DNA of 64,000 bases, taken from positions 1-64,000 of the forward strand of contig JAHYIW010000016.1 of NCBI GenBank assembly GCA_019429445.1, read 5' to 3'. The notes under the pieces were generated by a model that worked only from the letters and a program-made list of their open reading frames with translations, was not told where the DNA came from and made no database searches. The translations under genes were made by a program, and so were the position numbers. Source of the DNA: Desulfuromonadaceae bacterium. GTDB lineage: Bacteria; Desulfobacterota; Desulfuromonadia; Desulfuromonadales; JAHYIW01. Below, piece by piece: positions 38,023 to 46,430 of the stretch (within the stretch, counting starts at the first letter, position 1; each line of letters opens with the position of its first letter).

Positions 38023-38907
38023 TCAACCGGTTGATTTATGAGTGTTTTCGATTTTGGCCTGCCCTTTAAGCGCTGCGATTAAAAGGTGCAGACGTTGTGC
38101 TAACGCCAGTTCGGTCATCATACGGCAAATTTTCGGAGTGGCTTCATCAAGGGTCAATGGTCGTGGCTCCTGACGCTCTTCAACCTTCAGCAAATGGAGC
38201 CCGAACGCAGTCGCGACGATGTCACTGACCACTCCAGGCTGCAGAGTAAAGGCGACAGCGGCGAAATCCGGATCGACATCGGAACTTGAAATAAAACCGA
38301 GGCTGCCCCCATTGACGGTGCTTGGGCAGTGCGAATGCAGCGATGCCAACTCGGCAAAATCGTCGGTTTGCGCCTTTATTCTGAGCGCTTCAATTTTAGC
38401 TTGCGCGGCGGCGCGATTATCGTCCTCGATGCGAATCAAAATGTGACGAACATGCACCTTGGGTACTGTTTGCAGCGCATCACGGTGCTCCTGATAAAAC
38501 TCGGCGATGGCCTCGGCAGTCGCTTCGGGCAGTTCGTTGCGCAGTCGATCATACAACTGATGAACCGCCAGATCCTGCCGGGTCATGCGAAAATATTCCA
38601 TCGGGGAGATCCCTGCATCGGCGAGAAAGCTGGCAAACGCATCGGGCGAAGGAAAGGTGCTGACAATCTTGTCAATCTCGACGTCAGTTTCTTCGTTGGT
38701 CGGCACGATACCACGCGCCATCGCTTCTTCAAAAAGCAGCTCTCGCGCAACGAGATTCTCCTGAACCCGTTGCTGAAGATCTTGCTGCACCAGCGGCGGT
38801 AGCGCAGAGAACTTTTTACCCTGCTCATTCAGGGCGAATCCGTTAAGCGCATTGGCATAATCACGCTCCAGAATCGGTTTACCGTTAACTGAAATGATTG
38901 TCTTCAC
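38023..38907 (-). CDS. Parvulin-type peptidyl-prolyl isomerase, SurA/PpiC-like
   Basis: 294 residues. N-terminal SurA-like helical chaperone part (residues 1-145), then a rotamase domain starting at VHVRHILIRIEDDN with GGSLGFISSSDVDPDFAAVAFTLQPGVVSDIVATAFGLHLLKV, the usual parvulin block. No signal peptide is seen, so it is probably cytoplasmic, unlike SurA. It could assist folding of the large dehydrogenase encoded next, but that is speculation from adjacency. ksgA lies 12 nt downstream of... its upstream side and may be unrelated in function. Confidence 0.87.
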   Translation of the reverse strand: MKTIISVNGKPILERDYANALNGFALNEQGKKFSALPPLVQQDLQQRVQENLVARELLFEEAMARGIVPTNEETDVEIDKIVSTFPSPDAFASFLADAGISPMEYFRMTRQDLAVHQLYDRLRNELPEATAEAIAEFYQEHRDALQTVPKVHVRHILIRIEDDNRAAAQAKIEALRIKAQTDDFAELASLHSHCPSTVNGGSLGFISSSDVDPDFAAVAFTLQPGVVSDIVATAFGLHLLKVEERQEPRPLTLDEATPKICRMMTELALAQRLHLLIAALKGQAKIENTHKSTG

Positions 38908-38919
38908 GTGGATGCCTTT

Positions 38920-39711
38920 TCACTGTACTGCAATTGCATTACTCAGGGCAGCAAACTCTTCGAGGGTGAGGGTCTCTCCCCTGCGCTGCGGATCGATGGC
39001 AACTTCCATCAAGGCACTGTCGAGCAGGGCAGCGTCGATATCGAGCAGACGCAGGGCATTGCGCAGCGTTTTGCGGCGCTGGTTAAACGCCGCCCTTACT
39101 ACTTTACGAAACAGACCCGCATTGGTCAAATGGGCTCTCGGTTTTGCCAGAGGAGTAAAAGCCAGAACGACTGAATGAACTTTAGGGGACGGGATAAACG
39201 CCGTGGGCGCAACGGAGCAAACCTGCTCAATCGAAAAATGGAGTTGACTGAAGATCGACAACACACCGTAATTCTTGGTTCCGGGACTCGCCCGGATACG
39301 GTCGCCAACCTCCTTTTGAAACATGAGCACCAGACGCTTGAAGACATCACGATGCTCGATAATTTTGAAAAGAATCGGGGTTGAAATATTATAGGGCAGA
39401 TTGGCAACCAGCACGTAGGGCGGGTTACGCAGCAATTGATCCCACTGAAGTAACAGAGCGTCCCCTTCATGAACCAGCAACCGGGGGTCATGTCGTTCCT
39501 TGAGCCGGGCAAGCAGGTCGCGATCAACCTCCATGACCTCGACCTGCCCGGCAGCGTGCAGCAACTCATCGGTCAATGCGCCCAGACCGGGACCAATTTC
39601 CAGTGCTCGATCCGCAGTTGTCAGGAGCGCTGCAGTTACTATTTTGCGCACAATATTCTGGTCGCGCAAAAAGTTCTGTCCAAAACGTTTTTTATGCCGG
39701 TAATCGGACAT
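38920..39711 (-). CDS. ksgA: 16S rRNA dimethyladenosine transferase
   Basis: 263 residues. RsmA/KsgA dimethylates two adjacent adenosines in helix 45 of 16S rRNA. Start motif KKRFGQNFLRDQNIVRKIV, SAM site ALEIGPGLGALTDELL, catalytic NLPYNISTPILFKI and FQKEVGDRI are present. I chose ATG 39711; a TTG 33 nt earlier would extend it into the DUF2062 gene. The gap to that gene's stop is 5 nt. C-terminal arginine-rich part (RRKTLRNALRLLD) is normal. Confidence 0.96.
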   Translation of the reverse strand: MSDYRHKKRFGQNFLRDQNIVRKIVTAALLTTADRALEIGPGLGALTDELLHAAGQVEVMEVDRDLLARLKERHDPRLLVHEGDALLLQWDQLLRNPPYVLVANLPYNISTPILFKIIEHRDVFKRLVLMFQKEVGDRIRASPGTKNYGVLSIFSQLHFSIEQVCSVAPTAFIPSPKVHSVVLAFTPLAKPRAHLTNAGLFRKVVRAAFNQRRKTLRNALRLLDIDAALLDSALMEVAIDPQRRGETLTLEEFAALSNAIAVQ

Positions 39712-39716
39712 CAGCT

Positions 39717-40199
39717 TTAAAGACGCCGCCGGGGACGAGGCCAACGGGGAATGCGGGCTTGTTTAAGTAACGGCAAAAGCCGCAGGGTCAAGGCATAGGT
39801 GATCACATAAGAAAGACTGGCAAAGAGCAAACTGCCAAGAGCAAGAGCAAGAATCACATCAGAACCCATCTGACACAGGGTGTGATAGGATAATTCCTGC
39901 GGCATTCCAACACGATTCAAACCAAGCAAAACACGACCTGTTTCATATTCAGCGGCATAAATAAAAGGCGCGGTCAGCGGGTTGGTGATCCAGACGCCGA
40001 GAACCGCAGCAAGCTTGTTTTCACGGAGCAGCATGGCAAAAAAAATCGCAATCAGCATCTGCAAACCGAAGGTGGGGGTCATGCCGATAAAGATGCCGAG
40101 CGCAAACCCGCGAGCGATATCATTCGGCGTGCCGTGCAACCGTATAAATCGCAACAGATTCAGTTTGAACTGGCGAATAATGGACCACCGACGCCACAT
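39717..40199 (-). CDS. DUF2062 membrane protein
   Basis: 160 residues with RLHGTPNDIARGFALGIFIGMTPTFGLQMLIAIFFAMLLRENKLAAVLGVWITNPLTAPFIYAAEY, the DUF2062 signature, and three to four membrane helices, the last near 115-145. Function unknown; members lie near glycosyltransferase or ribosome-assembly genes. Between tsaD and ksgA, 15 nt after tsaD. Ends in an arginine-rich tail. Confidence 0.88.
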   Translation of the reverse strand: MWRRWSIIRQFKLNLLRFIRLHGTPNDIARGFALGIFIGMTPTFGLQMLIAIFFAMLLRENKLAAVLGVWITNPLTAPFIYAAEYETGRVLLGLNRVGMPQELSYHTLCQMGSDVILALALGSLLFASLSYVITYALTLRLLPLLKQARIPRWPRPRRRL

Positions 40200-40214
40200 A
40201 ACAGACGATTCCGA

Positions 40215-41228
40215 TCAGAGATTTAAACGATCGAGCGGCCAGTTGGCGACCGCGTTAATTTCCAGCGGGCTGTGCTGCCCGTTTTCCAGGTAATAATCAC
40301 CGGCGACAGCCAGCATGGCGGCATTGTCACCGCAAAACTGCGGCGCGGGAAAAATAATCTCCACCTGAAGCTCGGCGGCCAACTGTCGCATCCCGTCGCG
40401 CAAGCCACTGTTACACGCGACCCCGCCGACAACAACCATGCGCTGCAGACCGGTTTTATGCAAGGCACGCCGGGATTTGTGACACAGCACTTCAACCACC
40501 GCGGCCTGAAAACTGGCGGCAAGATCGGCCAGTTGGTCATTGGTGGCAGGCATGCCTTGTTTCTCGACATAAAGCCTGACTGCGGTCTTCATGCCACTGA
40601 AGCTGAAATCCAGATTATCCCGATGGAGTATCGGTCGTGGAAAATCGATTGCTGCCGGGTTGCCTTGTGCCGCCAATTGATCGATCAGGATCCCCCCTGG
40701 ATACCCCAGCCCGAGAAGTTTGGCGATTTTATCAAAAGCCTCTCCCGCTGCATCGTCCAGAGTACGGCCAAGAATCTGGTAATGACCGATGCCGTCGACG
40801 CGGTAAAGATGGGTATGCCCCCCGGACACGGCAAGTGCCAGAAAAGGGAATTCGACCCGTCCTTCGAGCAACGGCGCCAGAATGTGCCCCTCTATGTGAT
40901 GAACACCGACCAACGGAAGCTGACGGCCAACGGCCAACGCTTTGGCGAATGAAAGTCCCACCAGCAAAGCCCCGATCAGCCCTGGGCCGCGCGTTACCAC
41001 GATCCCCTCAATCTCGCTCAAAGAAATATTTGCCGTCGCCAGAGCCTCTGCGACAACCACATTGATCGCTTCGACATGTTTACGTGCCGCCAACTCCGGA
41101 ACAACGCCGCCGAAACGGGAGTGGAGGTCAATTTGCGAGGCAACGATGTTCGCCATAACTTCGCGACCGTCTTTCACGATCGCGGCAGCGGTTTCATCGC
41201 ACGAGCTTTCCAGGGCAAGAGTCAACAT
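40215..41228 (-). CDS. tsaD: tRNA N6-adenosine threonylcarbamoyltransferase
   Basis: 337 residues. Kae1/TsaD of the ASKHA fold, transfers the threonylcarbamoyl group to A37 of ANN-reading tRNAs. LALESSCDETAAAIV at the start, HIEGHILAPLLEG (iron ligands), LAVSGGHTHLY, and GVACNSGLRDGM near the end are diagnostic. Lies 11 nt after the PhoH gene. Confidence 0.97.
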   Translation of the reverse strand: MLTLALESSCDETAAAIVKDGREVMANIVASQIDLHSRFGGVVPELAARKHVEAINVVVAEALATANISLSEIEGIVVTRGPGLIGALLVGLSFAKALAVGRQLPLVGVHHIEGHILAPLLEGRVEFPFLALAVSGGHTHLYRVDGIGHYQILGRTLDDAAGEAFDKIAKLLGLGYPGGILIDQLAAQGNPAAIDFPRPILHRDNLDFSFSGMKTAVRLYVEKQGMPATNDQLADLAASFQAAVVEVLCHKSRRALHKTGLQRMVVVGGVACNSGLRDGMRQLAAELQVEIIFPAPQFCGDNAAMLAVAGDYYLENGQHSPLEINAVANWPLDRLNL

Positions 41229-41239
41229 GACAAGTGTAT

Positions 41240-42562
41240 TTAAAGGATATTTGCGGCGGTTTCGGCAAGTTTTGACCGCTCACCTTTTTCCAGCGTCACA
41301 TGCCCGGAAATTGACTCATTCTTGAATTTTTCAACGACGTAGGCAAGACCGTTACTTGATGAATCGACATACGGGTTATCGATCTGGTAGGGATCCCCCG
41401 TTAAAACAATCTTAGTGCCCTCCCCGGCCCGGGTAACGATCGTTTTGATCTCATGGGGGGTCAGGTTCTGTGCTTCGTCAACGATCATGTACTGATTTGG
41501 AATCGACCGGCCGCGAATATAGGTCAACGGTTCTATTTCAAGAATCCCCATATCGACCAGTTCGCGATAGCCCCGCTTGCGCCGCCCGTCCTCTTCAACT
41601 GATCCCAGGAGTAATTCAACATTATCAAAGATCGGCTGCATCCACGGCGCCAATTTTTCTTCGACATCTCCCGGCAAAAAGCCGAGATCGCGCCCCAACG
41701 GAAAGATCGGTCGCGAAACGAGCAGCCGATTGAAACGCCGGTCGTCTGCAACCTTCTGCAAACCGGCGGCGATGGCGAGTAACGTCTTCCCCGTCCCGGC
41801 CTTGCCGACCAGCGTCACCAGCTGGATATCCTCGTTCAACAGCAGATCGAGCGCAAATTGTTGTTCCCGGTTGCGCGCGGTAATCCCCCACACCCCGTCT
41901 TTCGGCATTTTTATCAGCGCGACGATCCGCCGCATACTTTCCTGATAACGACCGATCGCGGTATGGGAGGGATTCGCAGCGTCTATCAGGGTGACACATT
42001 GGTGTGGCAGGAATGACTCTTCGGTGTCGATAAAACCTTGCGAGTAAAAGAGATCGACCGCAGCCCGATCAGTCAACAGCTCGGTGACCCCCGAATAAAG
42101 TTCTTCAATCGAGACTTTGTCGGAGGAATAATCTTCTGCAAGCAAACCGACAGCGTCGGCCTTGATGCGCAAATTGGTGTCTTTGGTCACCAGTACAAAG
42201 GGACCGCTACTTTGATCACGCAGCGCGACAGCGATGGCCAGAATACGGTTGTCACCATGATCATCCTGCATCTGATATGGCAGGCAGGTCATGAAATCCT
42301 CGCGGTAAAGAACAACCTTCAGTGTCCCACCGCTTTCCAGCGTCACCCCCTCAACCAGAGGACCGCTGGCCCTTAATCCATCAAGGAGGCGCGAAAAGTG
42401 GCGAGCATTGCGACCAACCTCATTAAGGTCTTTTTTGAAACGGTCAATCTCCTCAATCACCGTAATCGGGATAATCAGATCGTTATCTTCAAAGCGAAAA
42501 ATTGCCATGGGATCGTGAAGCAATACATTGGTGTCCAACAGGTAGGTTTTATTATTTTTCAT
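41240..42562 (-). CDS. PIN domain and PhoH-like ATPase
   Basis: 440 residues. N-terminal PIN nuclease domain (YLLDTNVLLHDPMAIFRFEDNDLIIP, acidic residues D8-type) and C-terminal PhoH ATPase: Walker A LVGKAGTGKTLLAIAAGLQ near 265, Walker B MIVDEAQNLTPHE near 380, sensor-like VLTGDPYQIDNPYVD. Such PIN-PhoH2 proteins are RNA helicase-nucleases. Start at ATG 42562 preceded by GAGGAC; earlier ATG codons give no better site. Codon use matches neighbours. Confidence 0.92.
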   Translation of the reverse strand: MKNNKTYLLDTNVLLHDPMAIFRFEDNDLIIPITVIEEIDRFKKDLNEVGRNARHFSRLLDGLRASGPLVEGVTLESGGTLKVVLYREDFMTCLPYQMQDDHGDNRILAIAVALRDQSSGPFVLVTKDTNLRIKADAVGLLAEDYSSDKVSIEELYSGVTELLTDRAAVDLFYSQGFIDTEESFLPHQCVTLIDAANPSHTAIGRYQESMRRIVALIKMPKDGVWGITARNREQQFALDLLLNEDIQLVTLVGKAGTGKTLLAIAAGLQKVADDRRFNRLLVSRPIFPLGRDLGFLPGDVEEKLAPWMQPIFDNVELLLGSVEEDGRRKRGYRELVDMGILEIEPLTYIRGRSIPNQYMIVDEAQNLTPHEIKTIVTRAGEGTKIVLTGDPYQIDNPYVDSSSNGLAYVVEKFKNESISGHVTLEKGERSKLAETAANIL

Positions 42563-42569
42563 TTTGTCC

Positions 42570-42845
42570 TCAACGATCATATTCCATAACTTCAAGGCCG
42601 TCACTGGTGGCCAGTATCTTGACATGAACCGGGAGATTACGGTTTGGGATATTCATTCTGGTAGTCAGGACCGCTTCGCCATACGTATTCAATGCATCCA
42701 GAACTTGTTCGGGGGACTCTTCAATGACATAACGCTGAAAAAGGCGGTGTTTATTGAGGTCTTCTCGTGTCACCACCCTCAACGGTTTTAATGAACAGGC
42801 GAACAGCGTGATGACAATAAACAACCAGACAAGTTTTCTCATCAT
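42570..42845 (-). CDS. Small lipoprotein, hypothetical (91 aa)
   Basis: Signal sequence MMRKLVWLFIVITLFACSL with lipobox LFAC (Cys 17), then a short soluble part (DLNKHRLFQRYVIEESPEQVLDALNTYGEAVLTTRMNIPN) without known domain. Probably exported and lipidated at the outer face of the inner membrane. Follows the cysteine desulfurase by 10 nt and precedes phoH by 7 nt. Function unknown. Confidence 0.75.
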   Translation of the reverse strand: MMRKLVWLFIVITLFACSLKPLRVVTREDLNKHRLFQRYVIEESPEQVLDALNTYGEAVLTTRMNIPNRNLPVHVKILATSDGLEVMEYDR

Positions 42846-42855
42846 AACTTCTCCA

Positions 42856-44001
42856 TTATTGTTTGTTTCCGGCGAGAGACTTTATCGCCTCGATCAGAAT
42901 ATCGATCTCGTTTCGGGTCGTGAAATAACCTGGGCTGACGCGCACCGTACCCTGGGGGAAGGTGCCTAGCGAACGATGCGCTTCAGGGGCGCAGTGCAAC
43001 CCGACCCGGACACAAATTTCATGGTCTTTCTCAAGTAAAAACCCGACTTCCGCCGGATCGAGACCGTCGATATTGAAAGACAATGGTCCGACGTGCCGGG
43101 CAGATAACGGTGCATAAAGGGAGACTCGGTCAATGGCTGACAGCGTGCCCCGCAGTGATGTCATCAATGCATGCTCATGCGCAAAGATTTTTTGCAGCGT
43201 TTCCTGCTGCAGAAATTCAATCGCTGCACCCAGTCCGGCAATCCCCGCAACGTTCATCGTTCCAACTTCAAACCGTTCCGGCAACGTGTCCGCGGGGAAT
43301 CTGCTTGTCGAGTTGCTGCCGGTACCACCAAACAACAGCGGTTGAAGTTGCAGATCGGGGTGAATATAGAGAAAACCGGTTCCTGGTGGTCCCAGCAAAG
43401 ATTTATGTCCAGGAACCGCCAACAAGTCAATCGCCATCTGCTCGACATCAATCGCGATCAAACCCGCACTTTGCGCTGCATCGACCAGAAAAGTCACCCC
43501 GTTTTCCCGGCACCAGGGACCAATCTTTTCGATCGACTGAACGGTGCCACTGACGTTGGAGCAGTGACTGAGCGCTACCAACCGGGTCGGCTTTGCACAG
43601 GCGGCAAAGATGGCGTCTGGTTCGACATACCCCTGCTGATCGGCCTGCACCTTGACGACTTCAATACCCCGCATCTCCAGTTGCGCCAGCGGACGCACCA
43701 TGGCGTTGTGTTCCATAGTGGTCGTAACCACCCGATCACCGGGCACGAGCAAACCAAAGAGCGCGAGATTGATCGCCTCGGTCGCATTCGCAGTAAAGAT
43801 GATCCGTGAAGGGTCGGCAACGGCAAAAAAATTCGCGACAGATTCACGAACATTATAAACAAGTCGCGCCGCGTCAAGGGCGAGACGATGCCCACCTCGA
43901 CCGGGGTTGGCTCCGATTTCTCTCAGAGCATGATCCGCAGCCCTGTAAACAGTCTCAGGTTTTGGGTGCGAAGTCGCTGAATTGTCAAGATAAATTGGCA
44001 T
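42856..44001 (-). CDS. Cysteine desulfurase/class V aminotransferase
   Basis: 381 residues, PLP-dependent, NifS/SufS-like. IYLDNSATSHPKPETVYRA at the start, TANATEAINLALFG (cofactor phosphate), TTTMEHNAMVRP, DAAQSAG, the lysine loop AVPGHKSLLGPPGTGF, and the C-terminal active cysteine region VRVGLHCAPEAHRSLG. It supplies sulfur (or selenium) from cysteine or selenocysteine. It lies 16 nt after the SPASM protein and may serve the radical SAM cassette, for example for iron-sulfur assembly, or the YedE selenium uptake route (inference). Confidence 0.9.
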   Translation of the reverse strand: MPIYLDNSATSHPKPETVYRAADHALREIGANPGRGGHRLALDAARLVYNVRESVANFFAVADPSRIIFTANATEAINLALFGLLVPGDRVVTTTMEHNAMVRPLAQLEMRGIEVVKVQADQQGYVEPDAIFAACAKPTRLVALSHCSNVSGTVQSIEKIGPWCRENGVTFLVDAAQSAGLIAIDVEQMAIDLLAVPGHKSLLGPPGTGFLYIHPDLQLQPLLFGGTGSNSTSRFPADTLPERFEVGTMNVAGIAGLGAAIEFLQQETLQKIFAHEHALMTSLRGTLSAIDRVSLYAPLSARHVGPLSFNIDGLDPAEVGFLLEKDHEICVRVGLHCAPEAHRSLGTFPQGTVRVSPGYFTTRNEIDILIEAIKSLAGNKQ

Positions 44002-44017
44002 AATCTATGTATTTAAA

Positions 44018-44959
44018 TCAACGTTTCCCGGAACAGAGTAAATCACGCTGTCCCAGTTCTTTAGTGAATATTCCCGACAGACCACGGCAGCCACCATGGC
44101 AGTCATTGACAATCAAACAACCATTACACCCTGACGGAACATGCGCGATTTCTCTGCGGATACGTAATCTTTGTTCCGACTCCCAAATATTGCCAAGATC
44201 TGTAGTCAACAAGGAGCCGAGCTTTTCCGGCCAGGAGATACAGGGGTAGACATCGCCTTGCGAGGTGATGTGGACCAGACTGTTCGCTGCCTGGCAGCCA
44301 CCGTACTCCTCGCGTCCCTGAGCAGCGTCAGGAACCAGCAACTCCCAGAGAAACAGATCATGTACTTCCAGCCGCAGTTGAGGAGGAGCCTGCCAACTAT
44401 TTTTGAGCATTTTTTTTAGCGCGGCGAGGTCTTCGGAACGTGGCAGCTGAACGCAATCTGAGCTTTGATAAGTAACATCGATACCTATATTTGGCAACTT
44501 AAATCGCTCTATTTCAAGTATCTCGCAAAGATTGATAAGTTGCGGGATTTTCAGCAGATGTTGACGAACCGGAGGACATAATAACCCCGGGTTTAATCCC
44601 GATTGTCGCAAGCGTTGCACAACATATTTCAGTTGGTCAAAGTCAATTTCATCGGCAAGAAATCGGGTGACATCAAGCCACAGTCCAACATGTTGCAATG
44701 GGCGCTCTTCAAGAACCCGCAATTCATCTTCGTCCCCACGGCAGATAATTTCCGTCTGGCACCCGCCAGCGGCCAGGTCATGCAAAACCGCTCGACAGGC
44801 AGGATGTTTGAGCGCGGGGGGCTGAAGCAGTAAATAAAAGACACCGGCGGCGATCAGTTGCTGTGTGATGGTAGATACAACTTCGCCGGCGGGGGTGCTG
44901 GCGTCTGAACTCAGTGTCCAGGTAGCGCGGATCGGGGTGTCAAGAAGATCGAGAGGCAT
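44018..44959 (-). CDS. GeoRSP-type SPASM domain protein
   Basis: 313 residues. The C-terminus has a SPASM-type cysteine set (GGCQAANSLVHITSQGDVYPCISWPE, then GCNGCLIVNDCHGGCRGLSG). The N-terminal part folds like a radical SAM barrel but has no CxxxCxxC, so it cannot bind the SAM cluster; it is probably a partner or peptide-binding subunit of the real radical SAM enzyme at 45100-46104. I use ATG 44959 because the upstream reading begins inside the peptide gene. It lies just after a terminator-like hairpin, so its expression should be lower than that of the peptide. Family name recalled from NCBIfam GeoRSP models, not checkable here. Confidence 0.78.
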   Translation of the reverse strand: MPLDLLDTPIRATWTLSSDASTPAGEVVSTITQQLIAAGVFYLLLQPPALKHPACRAVLHDLAAGGCQTEIICRGDEDELRVLEERPLQHVGLWLDVTRFLADEIDFDQLKYVVQRLRQSGLNPGLLCPPVRQHLLKIPQLINLCEILEIERFKLPNIGIDVTYQSSDCVQLPRSEDLAALKKMLKNSWQAPPQLRLEVHDLFLWELLVPDAAQGREEYGGCQAANSLVHITSQGDVYPCISWPEKLGSLLTTDLGNIWESEQRLRIRREIAHVPSGCNGCLIVNDCHGGCRGLSGIFTKELGQRDLLCSGKR

Positions 44960-44970
44960 GGAGTGTCTAA

Positions 44971-44997
44971 AGAAAAAGGGGGCAGAAGACTGCCCCC
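44971..44997 (-). terminator. Hairpin terminator/attenuator between peptide and SPASM gene
   Basis: Minus strand GGGGGCAG, loop TCTT, CTGCCCCC (8-bp stem, 44978-44997), then TTTTTCTTT. It lies 8 nt after the peptide stop and 11 nt before the SPASM gene ATG. Classic intrinsic terminator form; partial read-through would keep the downstream enzyme low and the peptide high. Confidence 0.85.
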
Positions 44998-45005
44998 TGA
45001 TCGGT

Positions 45006-45062
45006 TCAGCAGGGATGAACGTTCGAGGAACCGACAATACGGGGTTTCAGATACTTTTTCAT
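45006..45062 (-). CDS. GeoRSP-type precursor peptide, 18 residues
   Basis: Encodes MKKYLKPRIVGSSNVHPC, too short for most gene callers. AAGGAGGT, a perfect Shine-Dalgarno, lies 7 nt before the ATG. A basic leader-like half (MKKYLKPRIVG) is followed by SSNVHPC, with a C-terminal Cys next to His and Pro, good candidates for modification by the adjacent radical SAM/SPASM enzyme (45100, 37 nt upstream). A terminator follows. The SSNVHPC ending matches my memory of GeoRSP targets in Geobacter relatives. The final codon TGC is followed by TGA; selenocysteine was considered and not supported. Confidence 0.8.
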   Translation of the reverse strand: MKKYLKPRIVGSSNVHPC

Positions 45063-45099
45063 GTTTTAACCTCCTTGGTTGTTGATTGACAGGACTGTA

Positions 45100-46104
45100 T
45101 TACTTCCAGCAATGGGGATCGGGTTGATTGAAATCCCCGGTTATTGCATAAGATCGCGCCGTACACCCCCCCTGACAGGCTTCATAGGAGCCACAATCCA
45201 GACATTTGCCTCCGGCGCGCTTATTTCTCATCTGATTAAGAACAGGAGAATTGTACCATATTTCATCAAAATCATCGTGCAAAATATTGCCGACAGTGAG
45301 CGGAATAAATCCGCAGGGGGTCAAGTCGCCATTCGGTCGTAAATTCAATGAGAGTTTTCCGCAGCTGCTTCCTTTAACCAATGGATCGGTGTCATAACCC
45401 GGCAGGGAAGAGATGACCGGATCGTCGAAAGAAATCGCCAGATCATGCGTTTGTTGCTTGACACGCAACGCCTCAACATAGAATGCTTTCCACTCAGCGG
45501 GGGTCAGATCAAGGTCCTCCCGATTTTTAAAGCCACGACCGCTGCACTTGAAATTATGCAGGTAAACCTGCGCCACCTCGTAGCGACGTGCCAGATCAAG
45601 CAGTTCGTGGAAGTGTTGATAATTGATTTGTGAGATAACAGAACTCATGGTCCGTTTCAACCCGACGTTCTGCAGTACCCTCAAGGCAGCAACTGCTTTT
45701 TCGAATGAGCCGGGCATATTCCTGAAATCATCATGCAAGGCGGGATCAGCACTGTCGATACTGATCCCCACACTTTTGAATCCGCTCTTGTGCAGTCGTG
45801 TCGCGGCTGGTTCGTCGAGCAAAGATCCGTTTGAATTCATCGCAACATTGAGCCCTTTGGATGTCGCATACGCAGCAATCTCAAACAGATCCTCGCGAAT
45901 CAGCGGTTCGCCGCCGCCAAAGTTGATAAATGGAATCTTTTTAGCCACGAGAATATCAATGATCTTTTTAATATCAGCGGTTTCCAGTTCTGCAACCTGT
46001 TCATCACGGCTATAGCAATGGCTGCAACTGAAATTACAGCGAAACGATAACGTCCAGTTGATTGTCAGTGGCGCAGAAAACAGATCGATAAAGTTGTCAG
46101 GCAT
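45100..46104 (-). CDS. GeoRSP-type radical SAM/SPASM enzyme
   Basis: 334 residues. Radical SAM cluster motif CNFSCSHC (CxxxCxxC) near 23-30, GGGEP SAM-binding near 63, and a C-terminal SPASM region (CGKLSLNLRPNGDLTPCGFIPLTVGN, then KCLDCGSYEACQGGCTARSYA) that binds extra 4Fe-4S clusters. It is expected to modify the 18-residue peptide encoded just downstream, with PqqD-like protein upstream as recognition chaperone (overlap 8 nt) and the SPASM-only protein as partner. The chemistry (thioether, epimerisation or other) cannot be read from sequence. Confidence 0.9.
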   Translation of the reverse strand: MPDNFIDLFSAPLTINWTLSFRCNFSCSHCYSRDEQVAELETADIKKIIDILVAKKIPFINFGGGEPLIREDLFEIAAYATSKGLNVAMNSNGSLLDEPAATRLHKSGFKSVGISIDSADPALHDDFRNMPGSFEKAVAALRVLQNVGLKRTMSSVISQINYQHFHELLDLARRYEVAQVYLHNFKCSGRGFKNREDLDLTPAEWKAFYVEALRVKQQTHDLAISFDDPVISSLPGYDTDPLVKGSSCGKLSLNLRPNGDLTPCGFIPLTVGNILHDDFDEIWYNSPVLNQMRNKRAGGKCLDCGSYEACQGGCTARSYAITGDFNQPDPHCWK

Positions 46105-46423
46105 AACTCAGCCATCCTCGTTGCTGTAATTCATCAAGAAATTCATTGACATCACTCTCCAGTTCGTCACGGGAAACGGAAAATTCGTCGGCAAGTTGTG
46201 CGGTGATCTCGTCAACCGTGCGGGTCCCGTCACATAAACACCAGATCATCCCGCCGACAAGATTCAACTGATGCATGGTCCCGGACACCACGAGCAGAAC
46301 GGTGCCTTGCTCATCCACCACTTCACCTTCCTCCAGTGCCCGCAACACCCGTTCCTCCTTGCGTTGTTCCCGGCGCCAGACGATATCGCTGTTTCTCAGT
46401 GGTCGTTGCGTAAAATAATCCAT
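46097..46423 (-). CDS. PqqD-family peptide-binding protein
   Basis: 108 residues from ATG 46423 (AGGAACGTC upstream). C-terminal PqqD fold: TVLLVVSGTMHQLNLVGGMIWCLCDGTRTVDEITAQLADEF. PqqD proteins bind the leader of a ribosomal peptide and deliver it to a radical SAM enzyme, here the overlapping gene. The first 30 residues are charged (WRREQRKEERVLRALEEGE). 7 nt separate it from the YedE gene. Confidence 0.88.
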   Translation of the reverse strand: MDYFTQRPLRNSDIVWRREQRKEERVLRALEEGEVVDEQGTVLLVVSGTMHQLNLVGGMIWCLCDGTRTVDEITAQLADEFSVSRDELESDVNEFLDELQQRGWLSYA

Positions 46424-46430
46424 GACGTTC

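Noticed and set aside
44971-45062. Selenocysteine at the TGA after the peptide's last Cys, with the hairpin as SECIS
   Set aside because: Read-through would add only about 12 unlikely residues and is out of frame with the SPASM gene; the hairpin has a T-run and fits a terminator better.
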